A stretch of 64,000 nt of DNA from the NCBI RefSeq assembly GCF_029891575.1, contig NZ_JARZHF010000001.1, forward strand, positions 186,001 through 250,000. The letters are read 5' to 3'. The notes below the pieces were generated by a model. That model saw only the letters and a list, made by a program, of their open reading frames with translations. It was not told where the DNA came from and searched no databases. Positions within the stretch are counted from its first letter, which is position 1; every line of letters starts with the position of its first letter. This stretch comes from Salipaludibacillus daqingensis (GTDB taxonomy: Bacteria; Bacillota; Bacilli; Bacillales; Salisediminibacteriaceae). Below are positions 56,867 through 64,000 of the stretch, in pieces. The position numbers were made by a program, and so were the translations under genes.

Positions 56867-57094
56867 CTATGATGCTCTCTGTTTATTTTTTATAGGTCGA
56901 TAAACAGTAATCGCTGAATCTGGACACATCCGTGCACATGCTGCACAACTTGTGCATGCCTCTTGATCGACGACTTCGGCTGCCTGGTATCCTTTTATAT
57001 TCATTCTTGTCGATAAACGAACGATCCCTTGTGGGCAAACACTGACACATAAAGAACACCCTTTACAACGATCTTCGTTGAATTCTACTCTCAT
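56867..57094 (-). CDS. vorD: 2[4Fe-4S] ferredoxin, delta subunit of the oxidoreductase
   Basis: This 75-residue iron-sulfur protein has two complete clusters: CKGCSLCVSVCPQG and CTSCAACARMCPDSA. It is the electron exit subunit of the complex. It sits between the P-loop gene and the alpha subunit, the usual order for VOR/KOR operons. Confidence 0.92.
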   Translation of the reverse strand: MRVEFNEDRCKGCSLCVSVCPQGIVRLSTRMNIKGYQAAEVVDQEACTSCAACARMCPDSAITVYRPIKNKQRAS

Positions 57095-57114
57095 GCGAGT
57101 TCCCTCCTATTTTG

Positions 57115-57786
57115 TTATACATACCACGGTGATCGTAACCTTCTTTTGAAAATGATTAATTGTTCTTTAGCTATTAAAGATTCTGAAATTTCTTTATACA
57201 ATTCTTCTTCTATCATGGTCGCTACTAAAGGTACTCCTAATTTCTTAGACACTTCTTGACAAACGGTTTCTCCGTGGTGTATTTCTTCCGAAGTTACTGC
57301 TTCCCCACATAAATGTGTATTGTGGATAATACCTGTCACGTGTAACCGAGAATTTAATTCAATGGCTCGTATGACTGAAATCATTTTTTCTGCTGTTGCG
57401 ACACTCGGGCGATTCATATTTGCAATAAACAAAAACTCATATGGCATCTCTTCAATAACTGGTGCAAATTGTCCAAGTACCGTTGCCCCATCTTCATCAC
57501 CACCGACATCAATAATGACAGTGGCATCTTTCTCATTAAGCCTCATTGCCACTTCACCAGTAACAATTGGCAAATCCGCTTTCATTAAATCGCCTTTAGG
57601 TGCTACGAGGTTTACCCCATTAACCTCTAACTCCTCTTTGTAATCTCTCGAACGAAAATAAGGATTTATTACGTCTAAATCACACAAGTAAATCTGGCTC
57701 CCTTCTTTTTGAAGAGCCTCATGTAAAGCGTATTCTGTTTTTCCACTGCCGTAGTGACCCGTTACAATGATACGGTTCGACTCCAC
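57115..57786 (-). CDS. P-loop NTPase associated with the 2-oxoacid oxidoreductase
   Basis: This is a 223-residue SIMIBI-type ATPase. The Walker A motif is TGHYGSGKTEYALHEAL at residues 9-25, with IIDVGGDEDGA as a Walker B-like motif near residue 88 and NMNRPSVATAEKM after it. The start is GTG after GGAGGTGACGCT. It is the first gene of the operon; similar genes sit beside KOR/VOR genes in anaerobic bacteria, possibly for cluster or complex assembly. Its biochemical role is unknown. Confidence 0.75.
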   Translation of the reverse strand: MESNRIIVTGHYGSGKTEYALHEALQKEGSQIYLCDLDVINPYFRSRDYKEELEVNGVNLVAPKGDLMKADLPIVTGEVAMRLNEKDATVIIDVGGDEDGATVLGQFAPVIEEMPYEFLFIANMNRPSVATAEKMISVIRAIELNSRLHVTGIIHNTHLCGEAVTSEEIHHGETVCQEVSKKLGVPLVATMIEEELYKEISESLIAKEQLIIFKRRLRSPWYV

Positions 57787-57815
57787 AGCGTCACCTCCCC
57801 CTCATCTCACTCTTA

Positions 57816-57845
57816 ATTATAAACCATTGTTGAAAACGCTTTCAA
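57816..57845 (-). promoter_or_regulatory. Promoter of the oxidoreductase operon, overlapped by a CcpA box (cre)
   Basis: On the minus strand TTGAAA (57840-57845) and TATAAT (57816-57821) are 18 bases apart. The palindrome TTGAAAACGCTTTCAA (57830-57845, plus strand) matches the cre consensus at every key base and overlaps the -35. CcpA should therefore repress the operon when good carbon sources are present. Confidence 0.8.
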
Positions 57846-57925
57846 TACAATATATGTTATGTTCATAAAAACGTTGGAAATAGAAATTAAACCTAAATGT
57901 ATATTCATTTATTAAAAAATGAAGC

Positions 57926-57955
57926 TTGAAATAAACAACCTATTCCGTATATAAT
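57926..57955 (+). promoter_or_regulatory. Promoter of the orphan 68-residue gene
   Basis: TTGAAA (57926-57931) and TATAAT (57950-57955) are 18 bases apart, 43 bases before the start codon on the plus strand. Confidence 0.6.
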
Positions 57956-57997
57956 TACCTTATCAGAATATTCTGTTTATTGGAGGTGAAGGATCTG

Positions 57998-58204
57998 TTG
58001 GAATTACTCTATAGCAATAAACAGTTTCTCGTCACTGATGATGATTTTCTTGAATTTAATAAGTACGGCCTTCCAATTGAAGTTTTTTGTCCAAATGAAT
58101 GCAAAACGATAGCGTTTGGTTGTTTACAAAAGTTAGATATTGACCATGCATTAGTAAATGGAATGAAATTCGATCGAAACAAAGTCATTTTTTTCGGTAA
58201 ATAA
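57998..58204 (+). CDS. Orphan small protein, 68 residues
   Basis: This gene starts at TTG 57998, nine bases after GGAGGTG, with a promoter upstream and a terminator downstream, so expression is likely. The protein has a compact predicted alpha/beta pattern (YSNKQFLVTDDDFLEF, then ALVNGMKFDRNKVIFFG) and a Cys pair in FCPNECKTIAFGC. I recognise no family. It is one of only three plus-strand genes here and is divergent from the oxidoreductase operon. Confidence 0.6.
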   Translation: MELLYSNKQFLVTDDDFLEFNKYGLPIEVFCPNECKTIAFGCLQKLDIDHALVNGMKFDRNKVIFFGK

Positions 58205-58260
58205 CATATGGAATCCTCGGAATAGTTTCATTAATAACATGAGCTTATGTGCATTACCAT

Positions 58261-58298
58261 AAATAAACCGAGATCATGGACATGACCTCGGTTTATTT
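58261..58298. terminator. Convergent terminator between the orphan gene and ypbF
   Basis: An 18-bp stem with one mismatch (arms 58261-58278 and 58281-58298, loop GA) lies between two convergent genes, with A and T runs at both ends. Its minus-strand 5' arm overlaps the ypbF stop. Confidence 0.85.
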
Positions 58299-58739
58299 AT
58301 GGTATAAATTAATATCGTACGTTTGTTTTAGTTCTTCAAATATTCTAGAGCGCTCCATCCACTGTTCTGGCGTAGACCAAATATCAGAAGCTCTTTCTAT
58401 CATATCTTCTTTTAATTCATCATAATCTTTCTCAGCTTTTTCAAACTTAAATTTTTTATTTTGTAAATGGACAAAGCTAATTCCGATCACAGACATAAAA
58501 ACTAATACGATTGGATCGCTTGCTATTGTCGTTAACATAGAAGGGCTATTCATTAACATCTCCCATTGCGTTGATAAATACAAAAGAAAACCTGCAACAC
58601 TTCCTAGAACAAATAACCCTGCCTTAAATAATTTTTTCTCCGCTTTTTTTTCTTTCATTTTTGCCTTTACAATGGCCTTTACCAAGTAAGAATCAATACT
58701 TTCTACTTCATTATCTTTTAATTTCTCTTTCCCTACCAA
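58293..58739 (-). CDS. ypbF: YpbF-like membrane protein (DUF2663)
   Basis: This 148-residue protein has a basic N-terminal helix (AKMKEKKAEKKLFKAG), two transmembrane helices (about 38-58 and 72-92), and a helical cytoplasmic tail. The start is TTG 58739, eight bases after AAGGAGG. It matches B. subtilis YpbF in size and position. Function unknown. Confidence 0.8.
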   Translation of the reverse strand: MVGKEKLKDNEVESIDSYLVKAIVKAKMKEKKAEKKLFKAGLFVLGSVAGFLLYLSTQWEMLMNSPSMLTTIASDPIVLVFMSVIGISFVHLQNKKFKFEKAEKDYDELKEDMIERASDIWSTPEQWMERSRIFEELKQTYDINLYHK

Positions 58740-58797
58740 CTTGTCCGCCTCCTTTTGTAAAAGCTTATGCAAAAGGAAGTTAAAATAGGATATTTAT

Positions 58798-59049
58798 TTA
58801 TCCCCACCATGGATAAGTCGTTACAAGAGCAACCAGTAATAAAAATAAAAATAACCATATTCTAACTAATGGAAATCGAATCCTTGTTTTCTTTTTACGT
58901 TTTTCCATCCGTGATTTAGCTTGAGAATTTTTTTTGTGCGCTTCTTTTCTAGGGGGAAGATTATCTACGCTGATTTCGTCCATATTTGAGTCAACGTTGT
59001 CCCATTGCTTTTCATGATCTCTATTTTCTCGTTTTAATTGTTGTGACAA
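58798..59049 (-). CDS. Small basic membrane protein at the ypbE position
   Basis: This 83-residue protein has a charged N-terminal region (MSQQLKRENRDHEKQWDN...), a Lys/Arg-rich stretch (KSRMEKRKKKTRIRF) and one C-terminal transmembrane helix (VRIWLFLFLLLVALVTTYPW). The start is TTG 59049 after GAGGTGATTCCA. B. subtilis has YpbE here, which carries a LysM domain after its membrane helix. This protein ends right after the helix, so it may be a LysM-less version. Confidence 0.6.
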   Translation of the reverse strand: MSQQLKRENRDHEKQWDNVDSNMDEISVDNLPPRKEAHKKNSQAKSRMEKRKKKTRIRFPLVRIWLFLFLLLVALVTTYPWWG

Positions 59050-59136
59050 TGGAATCACCTCACTTTTATTCAAGCAGTCTCATTACCGTTGATGTCATAA
59101 TTTAAATCTACCATGTACGGTAACTTTCTGAAACAC

Positions 59137-59721
59137 TTATCCTGTTTTTTCTTTTCCTTTCGATTTATATCGAATAAGAAGTCCTAGTATGACGTCAATG
59201 ATAAAATGAGCAACGATGACTGTTAATAAGTTTTCAGTCCAAAGAAACAAACCTCCTAGAGAGAAACTAAGGGCGACAGTAACACTAAATAAAAATATAT
59301 TTGATAAATATCGAAAATGAACGAGAGCGAAAATGAACGATGCAATCCATATACCAAATTGAGACTGTAAAACGCCTCGAAACAATATTTCTTCACTAAT
59401 TGCTACAATCAAAGATATAAAAACAATATGTATTGGATGCAATGCAGAGAATACTCGCTCATTTATACCTCCATCATCAAACCATTTTCTTGGGACTATA
59501 CGGTATAAGAAGAGTTCTATTAGAACAACCCCAATACCAAAAACAAAACCAATCATCAAATGATCTAATTGAAAAAATAGATGTTGAAAGGGTAAAAACA
59601 CATTACCTAAAAACAAACTTATTAATATTGCAATAACAAGCATGCCAATTTGGGTAACATAGAGGTTAAGTATAAGTTCTTTATCTGTTAATTTCTTTAT
59701 TAATTCTGCTTGTTTATTCAC
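59137..59721 (-). CDS. ypbD: CPBP-family membrane protease YpbD
   Basis: This 194-residue membrane protein has the CAAX/bacteriocin-processing protease signature: EEILFRGVLQSQFG near residue 112, then FALVHFRY near 134 and HFIIDVILG near 170. It probably cleaves or processes a membrane substrate. The start overlaps the recS stop by eight bases. Confidence 0.85.
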   Translation of the reverse strand: MNKQAELIKKLTDKELILNLYVTQIGMLVIAILISLFLGNVFLPFQHLFFQLDHLMIGFVFGIGVVLIELFLYRIVPRKWFDDGGINERVFSALHPIHIVFISLIVAISEEILFRGVLQSQFGIWIASFIFALVHFRYLSNIFLFSVTVALSFSLGGLFLWTENLLTVIVAHFIIDVILGLLIRYKSKGKEKTG

Positions 59722-61267
59722 TATTCTTATCCCCGTTCCTTCTCAACAACATAGATTGCAACCTATCTCTCCAAGACTCTTGGTGAGAATTGCTTTCTAT
59801 TTGAGTTTTTATTGCTTCTCCTTTCCTCAATCCTTTTCTTTCTTGAACATATGAATCAAACTCCTGACAAGCTGAACAACACCATGTCATTTCAGAATAA
59901 TTTTGAACGTCATCACCGAAATAGTAACTTATATTATTTCGAATGCACTCCTTTGAATGCAATAGGTTATTCATTCGATTTAACTGTGTTATTTTATCGT
60001 TTTGTCTTCTAGTAAAGTGTTTTTTAATTTTTGCCAATACTGTATTTGTTCTTCCTTTAAAATCAAAATAACCTTTTTTTATAACGTTTTCCTTTTCAAG
60101 ATAAAACATTAGCATTTTCCATTGTGTCTCATCGATTTGGTATAGTTGCCGCACTTCTTCTACTGCCAGTCCATCTATCCGCTCACCTGACAACATATGA
60201 TCTAACCATGTTTCGTTTGGAAATTCGTTTTCAATAAATGAGATAGGCAAAAACCGATCTTCTTCACTATTAATCAGAAGAGCTAAACTTTGTTCCTGGT
60301 CTCGTCCCGCTCGTCCTATTTCTTGAACATATTGTTCGATAGAAGAAGGAAGGTTCAAATGGATAACCGATCGGATATTAGGCTTATTAATTCCCATACC
60401 AAAAGCATTTGTACAACAAATAACATCAACCTCATCACGAATAAATTGTTGCTGAATAAGCAATCGATCTTCTTTAGTCATTCCCCCATGATAAAAAGCT
60501 ACATGAAGAAAACCTTCTTTTTGAAGAAGATTGGCATAATAAACAGTCCCTTTTCTCGTTCCTGTATAAACGACTGTTGGATGATTGATTTTCTTCATCA
60601 CATCTAAAAAAAACGCATCTTTTTCTCGAGGTGTTTTAACTGTTTCCATCGCCATGTAAATGTTGCTCCTATTAACAGGAGCTCGGTAAACTGATTCATT
60701 TTGCATCTCTAAGTATCGACGAATGTCTTGTTCCACTTCTGGTGTAGCTGTTGCCGTTAATGCCATACACGGAGGCCCACCAAGCTCTCGACGAACATCA
60801 TTTAATCGTAAATAGTCCGTCCGAAATTCATGCCCCCATTGAGATATACAATGTGCTTCATCTACAACGAATAAACTGACTTGTTGACTGATTAATTTTT
60901 GTTTAATAAACGGGAGGGCTAACATCTCAGGTGATAAAAAAATCATATGATAGCTTTGTATATTTTTCAGGATCTCTTTTCTTTCATTAGGGGAAATTAA
61001 ACTACTAATATGTGCTACCGCTTTGTCACCATTTGCTCTAATTTGAGTAACCTGATCTTCCATTAATGATACAAGTGGTGAAACGATAACTGTTAATCCA
61101 CCAAATATTTTTGCTGGCAAGTGGTAACATAATGTTTTTCCACTTCCAGTTGGTAGAACAGCAAGAACATCCCTTCCAGATAATATCGATTGAATGATTT
61201 CTAGCTGCCCTTCCCTAAATTGATCAAATCCAAAGTCTTTTTTTAATATTTGCAATACGTTGTTCAT
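59714..61267 (-). CDS. recS: RecQ-family DNA helicase RecS
   Basis: This 517-residue 3'-5' helicase has LPTGSGKTLCYHLPA (Walker A), VVDEAHCISQWGHEFR (DEAH box), LTATATPEV, and the C-terminal zinc cluster C..CC..C in IRNNISYYFG and WCCSACQEF. It lacks an HRDC domain, as RecS of B. subtilis (ypbC) does. The start ATG overlaps the ypbB stop as ATGA. Function in homologous recombination and replication restart is known for the family. Confidence 0.93.
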   Translation of the reverse strand: MNNVLQILKKDFGFDQFREGQLEIIQSILSGRDVLAVLPTGSGKTLCYHLPAKIFGGLTVIVSPLVSLMEDQVTQIRANGDKAVAHISSLISPNERKEILKNIQSYHMIFLSPEMLALPFIKQKLISQQVSLFVVDEAHCISQWGHEFRTDYLRLNDVRRELGGPPCMALTATATPEVEQDIRRYLEMQNESVYRAPVNRSNIYMAMETVKTPREKDAFFLDVMKKINHPTVVYTGTRKGTVYYANLLQKEGFLHVAFYHGGMTKEDRLLIQQQFIRDEVDVICCTNAFGMGINKPNIRSVIHLNLPSSIEQYVQEIGRAGRDQEQSLALLINSEEDRFLPISFIENEFPNETWLDHMLSGERIDGLAVEEVRQLYQIDETQWKMLMFYLEKENVIKKGYFDFKGRTNTVLAKIKKHFTRRQNDKITQLNRMNNLLHSKECIRNNISYYFGDDVQNYSEMTWCCSACQEFDSYVQERKGLRKGEAIKTQIESNSHQESWRDRLQSMLLRRNGDKNSE

Positions 61268-62340
61268 TGACTCCATTCTCCTTTGTAAGAAGAAATTGCT
61301 AAACGTATTTGAAAATAAGTATACTTATCGCCAAATTCATCTTTTATAGGTTTTAGCTTTCTTGTATTTAACCGTTTCATTTCTTTCTCAATCTCTTGTA
61401 ACTGCTCACCAGTAATAAATGAATCGAAGTTAAAGTTAGGATCATGGATCGCTAATTCAATGACGTGATCTTCGATGGTACTATGCTTCAAGTTTCTTCG
61501 TTTAGCAATTTCGTCCAAGGAATACCCTTCTTCAAATAATTTCTTTGTCACAGTTGACGTTTGAGTAATTGTAAAGGTTCCATCCCTGTCAATTTGAAAA
61601 TACGATAAAATAGGATTGTTCTTACGATCCTCATTGGCCTTAGCTATCATATCATGCAAAGTGGAGCGAAATACGATAGATGTATACAATCTGTCTCCAT
61701 AGTAAATCGATGACAGTTGATCGAAAGTTCTCCCTGTCCTAAAATTAGATGTTAAGCGATTAACAAATAGTGTCGCTTCTTTTTCCGTTTTATTCGATAA
61801 AACTCTTTCTATTTCTTGATAAACTTGGTCACCTATGTAATCTATATCATGATATTTTTGTAGTAATTGCTTCACTTTATTTTGCGCTATTCTATCATAG
61901 CTCACAGGTATAAATGCAGATTGCTTATCTTTTAAATAAGAAATCGTTTGAACGAGTAACGAGAGCTGTTCCCAAAAATAATAACTAGAATGATTCCATT
62001 CGTATTTTAACCCGTGATATGTATCCGGAATATTATATTTTTCTAGTAATTTCTCTCGTGCCATATTGCCAACAGTACTTAAATTCACGCCTCTATCAGA
62101 ATTTTCTACTATCCATCCATTTTCAAGAAGTTCATTTGCTTTTGCATCTACATATTTTTTCGGTTCGTTCTTTAAAATAGCTGCCGATTGCTCTAGTTGA
62201 AATAATGATATGTCTTGAATCGTTTGAGCTGATCTTTTCCCACGTAAAATATGAATAATACCATTAATCGTTCTATCTCCTTGAATAGCATATGTTGTTT
62301 GCAAGATAATATAATGAAGACTGGTCATTCCGTTTATCAT
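61264..62340 (-). CDS. ypbB: YpbB helix-turn-helix protein
   Basis: This 358-residue protein is helical with a C-terminal helicase-associated HTH_40-like domain (TQTSTVTKKLFEEGYSLDEIAKRRNLKHSTIEDHVIELAI). It precedes recS with a 4-base overlap, so they are co-translated and probably act together in DNA metabolism. The start ATG follows AAAGGAGACAGTTGAT. Synteny with fer and recS matches B. subtilis. Confidence 0.88.
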   Translation of the reverse strand: MINGMTSLHYIILQTTYAIQGDRTINGIIHILRGKRSAQTIQDISLFQLEQSAAILKNEPKKYVDAKANELLENGWIVENSDRGVNLSTVGNMAREKLLEKYNIPDTYHGLKYEWNHSSYYFWEQLSLLVQTISYLKDKQSAFIPVSYDRIAQNKVKQLLQKYHDIDYIGDQVYQEIERVLSNKTEKEATLFVNRLTSNFRTGRTFDQLSSIYYGDRLYTSIVFRSTLHDMIAKANEDRKNNPILSYFQIDRDGTFTITQTSTVTKKLFEEGYSLDEIAKRRNLKHSTIEDHVIELAIHDPNFNFDSFITGEQLQEIEKEMKRLNTRKLKPIKDEFGDKYTYFQIRLAISSYKGEWSQ

Positions 62341-62443
62341 ATCAACTGTCTCCTTTATTGTGACCTATTTTTATTATAAGTGAAAAGGTACACCCAATCC
62401 AATCGAGGCCTTGGCTGAAAAGCATTCTCAATTACTTTTTCTA

Positions 62444-62472
62444 TTGAAAAGTCATGTGATAACCTTTACAAT
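62444..62472 (+). promoter_or_regulatory. Sigma-A promoter of fer
   Basis: TTGAAA (62444-62449) and TACAAT (62467-62472) are 17 bases apart, about 110 bases before the fer start. Confidence 0.75.
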
Positions 62473-62548
62473 GAAAATAGAAAGAACAGCTTTAATGATG
62501 AAGATGTTCTTGAAATTATGCCCTTTTTATATATAGAGAGAGTCATAA

Positions 62549-62836
<288 letters not shown>

Positions 62837-62846
62837 CGTATACTTT

Positions 62847-62874
62847 AAAACCACCGATTAATCGGTGGTTTTTT
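62847..62874 (+). terminator. Terminator of fer
   Basis: The perfect stem AAAACCACCGATTAATCGGTGGTTTT, as two 13-base half-arms, is followed by TTTT. Confidence 0.9.
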
Positions 62875-63025
62875 CTATATTAGTTTCTATTAGGCTACCT
62901 TGAAAATAGACTAGAGAGAGTTCCAGCATCTTCACAGATAGGAATCCTATTTTCATCCCACATGGTCTGAAATAGATTAGCATGGTTGTCTCTAAAAAAA
63001 CAGGCTTTATTAAAGCTTTCTTTTA

Positions 63026-63676
63026 TTAGTTATTCAGATCAAATTTTTGTTTAACAATAATTCGATCTTTTTTTACATCAACAAACCCTTCGTGTTCCCA
63101 CTTTTTCAATTGTCGACTGACCGTTTCTCTAGAAGCACCTATGATATTACCTAATTCTTGGTGCGTTAATTGTATGACACTTCCTTGAACATCAACTAAA
63201 TAGGAAAAAGTAGATTTAAGTCGCGACTCCACATTTAAAGATAACACTTCGTTTAATTTACGCTGTAGGTAGACGATTTTCTCGTTCATAACTTGAATAA
63301 TTTTAAAGGCAAGTTCTGGTTTTTCACGTATAAACCTTTCAAATCCCTCAATAGGTATACATAACACCGTTACATCTCTTTTCGCTGTTGCTGTTCCGGG
63401 ATATGGAGATCGATGAAAAAATCCTGTGTGAGGAAAAATTTCTCCCTCTCCTAAAACGTTAATTAAACTCTCATCTCCACTTTCCGAAAGTTTACTAATT
63501 AATATTGTACCTTTTCCGAGAACGAAAAATGATTCTTTTTCTTCGCCTTCCCAAAATAATCGTTCTTTATCTTTTAAAGTTTTCTTTCTACTCATGGTTA
63601 TAATTGGCACTAATTCTTCTTCTGTCAACCCCTCAAACAAAGGAGAAGACTGTAAATATTTTATCCACTTGCTAAT
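63026..63676 (-). CDS. Crp/Fnr-family transcription regulator, probable ATT start
   Basis: This 216-residue regulator has a cyclic-nucleotide-binding-like domain (FFVLGKGTILISKLSESGDE, then EGEIFPHTGFFH) and a winged helix with RETVSRQLKKWEHEGFVD. It has no N-terminal Cys cluster, so it is not a classical FNR oxygen sensor. The family N-terminus SKWIKYLQSSPLFEGLTEEE is restored only if translation starts at ATT 63676, eight bases after GGAGG. A TTG 36 bases further in has no ribosome site. Confidence 0.85.
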   Translation of the reverse strand: MSKWIKYLQSSPLFEGLTEEELVPIITMSRKKTLKDKERLFWEGEEKESFFVLGKGTILISKLSESGDESLINVLGEGEIFPHTGFFHRSPYPGTATAKRDVTVLCIPIEGFERFIREKPELAFKIIQVMNEKIVYLQRKLNEVLSLNVESRLKSTFSYLVDVQGSVIQLTHQELGNIIGASRETVSRQLKKWEHEGFVDVKKDRIIVKQKFDLNN

Positions 63677-63705
63677 GAGATCCCCTCCAATCTATTTAAA
63701 CTGTT

Positions 63706-64000
63706 CTATTCTTTAAATAATTCACTTTCAACACCAACAATATGATCCATCATCGCTCTATATGCTCCGTCTGAATCTTGGTTTTTTATCGCCTCAAAAA
63801 TTGCTACATGCTCTTGATAAAGTTGAGTCATTTTCATAGGATTAGAATAAAGAAAAAGCTGACGTGCTTCTTTCATTGATTCTCTCATCGTATCTGAAAC
63901 CGTTGTCATTAAACGATAAAGCATATCATTTTTTGTTGCACTGACAATAGCCATGTGAAAATCTATATCTGCTTTCTCCCCTAACTCACCGTTTCCATGA
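63706..64000 (-). CDS. GntR-family regulator, C-terminal (FCD) part, truncated by window edge
   Basis: The visible 97 residues are the end of an FCD ligand-binding domain. DIDFHMAIVSATKND near the cut edge, YQEHVAIFEAI and MMDHIVGVESELF carry the Asp and two His positions that bind a metal in FadR/LldR-type regulators. The DNA-binding half lies beyond the edge. It is 29 bases from the Crp gene. Confidence 0.85.
   Translation of the reverse strand, partial: HGNGELGEKADIDFHMAIVSATKNDMLYRLMTTVSDTMRESMKEARQLFLYSNPMKMTQLYQEHVAIFEAIKNQDSDGAYRAMMDHIVGVESELFKE

Noticed and set aside
63026-63640. TTG (63640) as the start of the Crp-type regulator
   Set aside because: It has no ribosome site and cuts off the conserved first helix; ATT 63676 fits better.

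Overview
The window looks like a chromosome segment of a low-GC, spore-forming, motile member of the Bacillaceae. Gene content and order follow the Bacillus subtilis ypjA to ypbB chromosome segment closely: qcrABC, the aro-trp supraoperon, mtrA-mtrB (folE-TRAP), hbs-spoIVA, gpsA-der, cmk-rpsA, ypeB-sleB, gudB, recS-ypbB and fer. Several blocks are not in that core: a futalosine-type menaquinone cluster, a four-subunit 2-oxoacid:ferredoxin oxidoreductase operon, a CarH-like MerR/B12 regulator, fhs, and a degenerate amidohydrolase-like gene. These suggest a relative with some anaerobic or redox versatility, such as an alkaliphilic or halophilic Bacillus-like genus. That placement is inference from gene content. 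Nearly all genes are on the minus strand; only ansA, fer and one orphan small gene are on the plus strand. I see no rRNA, tRNA, prophage, intact insertion sequence or CRISPR array.

Layout. 1-7780: a cut-off zinc metallopeptidase gene, ypjB, ypjA, the menaquinol:cytochrome c reductase qcrABC, ypiF, ypiB, ypiA and an amidohydrolase-like gene without metal ligands. 8009-20516: the aromatic supraoperon in transcription order aroC-aroB-aroH-trpE-trpD-trpC-trpFB-trpA-hisC-tyrA-aroA. A TRAP-type attenuator lies ahead of trpE, and trpF and trpB are one continuous reading frame. 20764-29181: cheR, ndk, hepT, mqnA, a flavin prenyltransferase, an UbiA-type prenyltransferase, menG, hepS, mtrB, folE and hbs. 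29546-36497: spoIVA, yphF, yphE, spoVIF, gpsA, plsY, der. 36778-45848: yphA, fni, rpsA homologue, plsC, cmk, the PilZ protein ypfA, ypeB, sleB, a small zinc-ribbon gene and prsW. 45976-52220: ansA (+), ypdA, gudB, the MecA-like adaptor ypbH, the MerR/B12 regulator, and the phosphoesterase ypbG. 52502-57786: fhs and the VOR/KOR-type operon behind a promoter overlapped by a near-perfect CcpA box. 57998-64000: an orphan 68-residue gene, ypbF, a small membrane protein, ypbD, recS, ypbB, fer (+), a Crp-type regulator that appears to start at ATT, and the end of a GntR/FCD regulator.

How the genes fit together. The supraoperon makes chorismate, which feeds Trp, Phe and Tyr. It is also the substrate of MqnA, which lies a few kilobases away with the prenyl-chain (hepS/hepT), prenylation and methylation genes for menaquinone. 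QcrABC then uses menaquinol. MtrB (TRAP) is encoded here and its target array is visible upstream of trpE. A second theme is sporulation and germination (ypjB, spoIVA, spoVIF, ypeB, sleB). A third is ferredoxin-linked metabolism (fer, the oxidoreductase operon). Many start codons are TTG, each placed about 6-9 bases after a strong Shine-Dalgarno. Several terminators overlap the stop codon of the gene they end.
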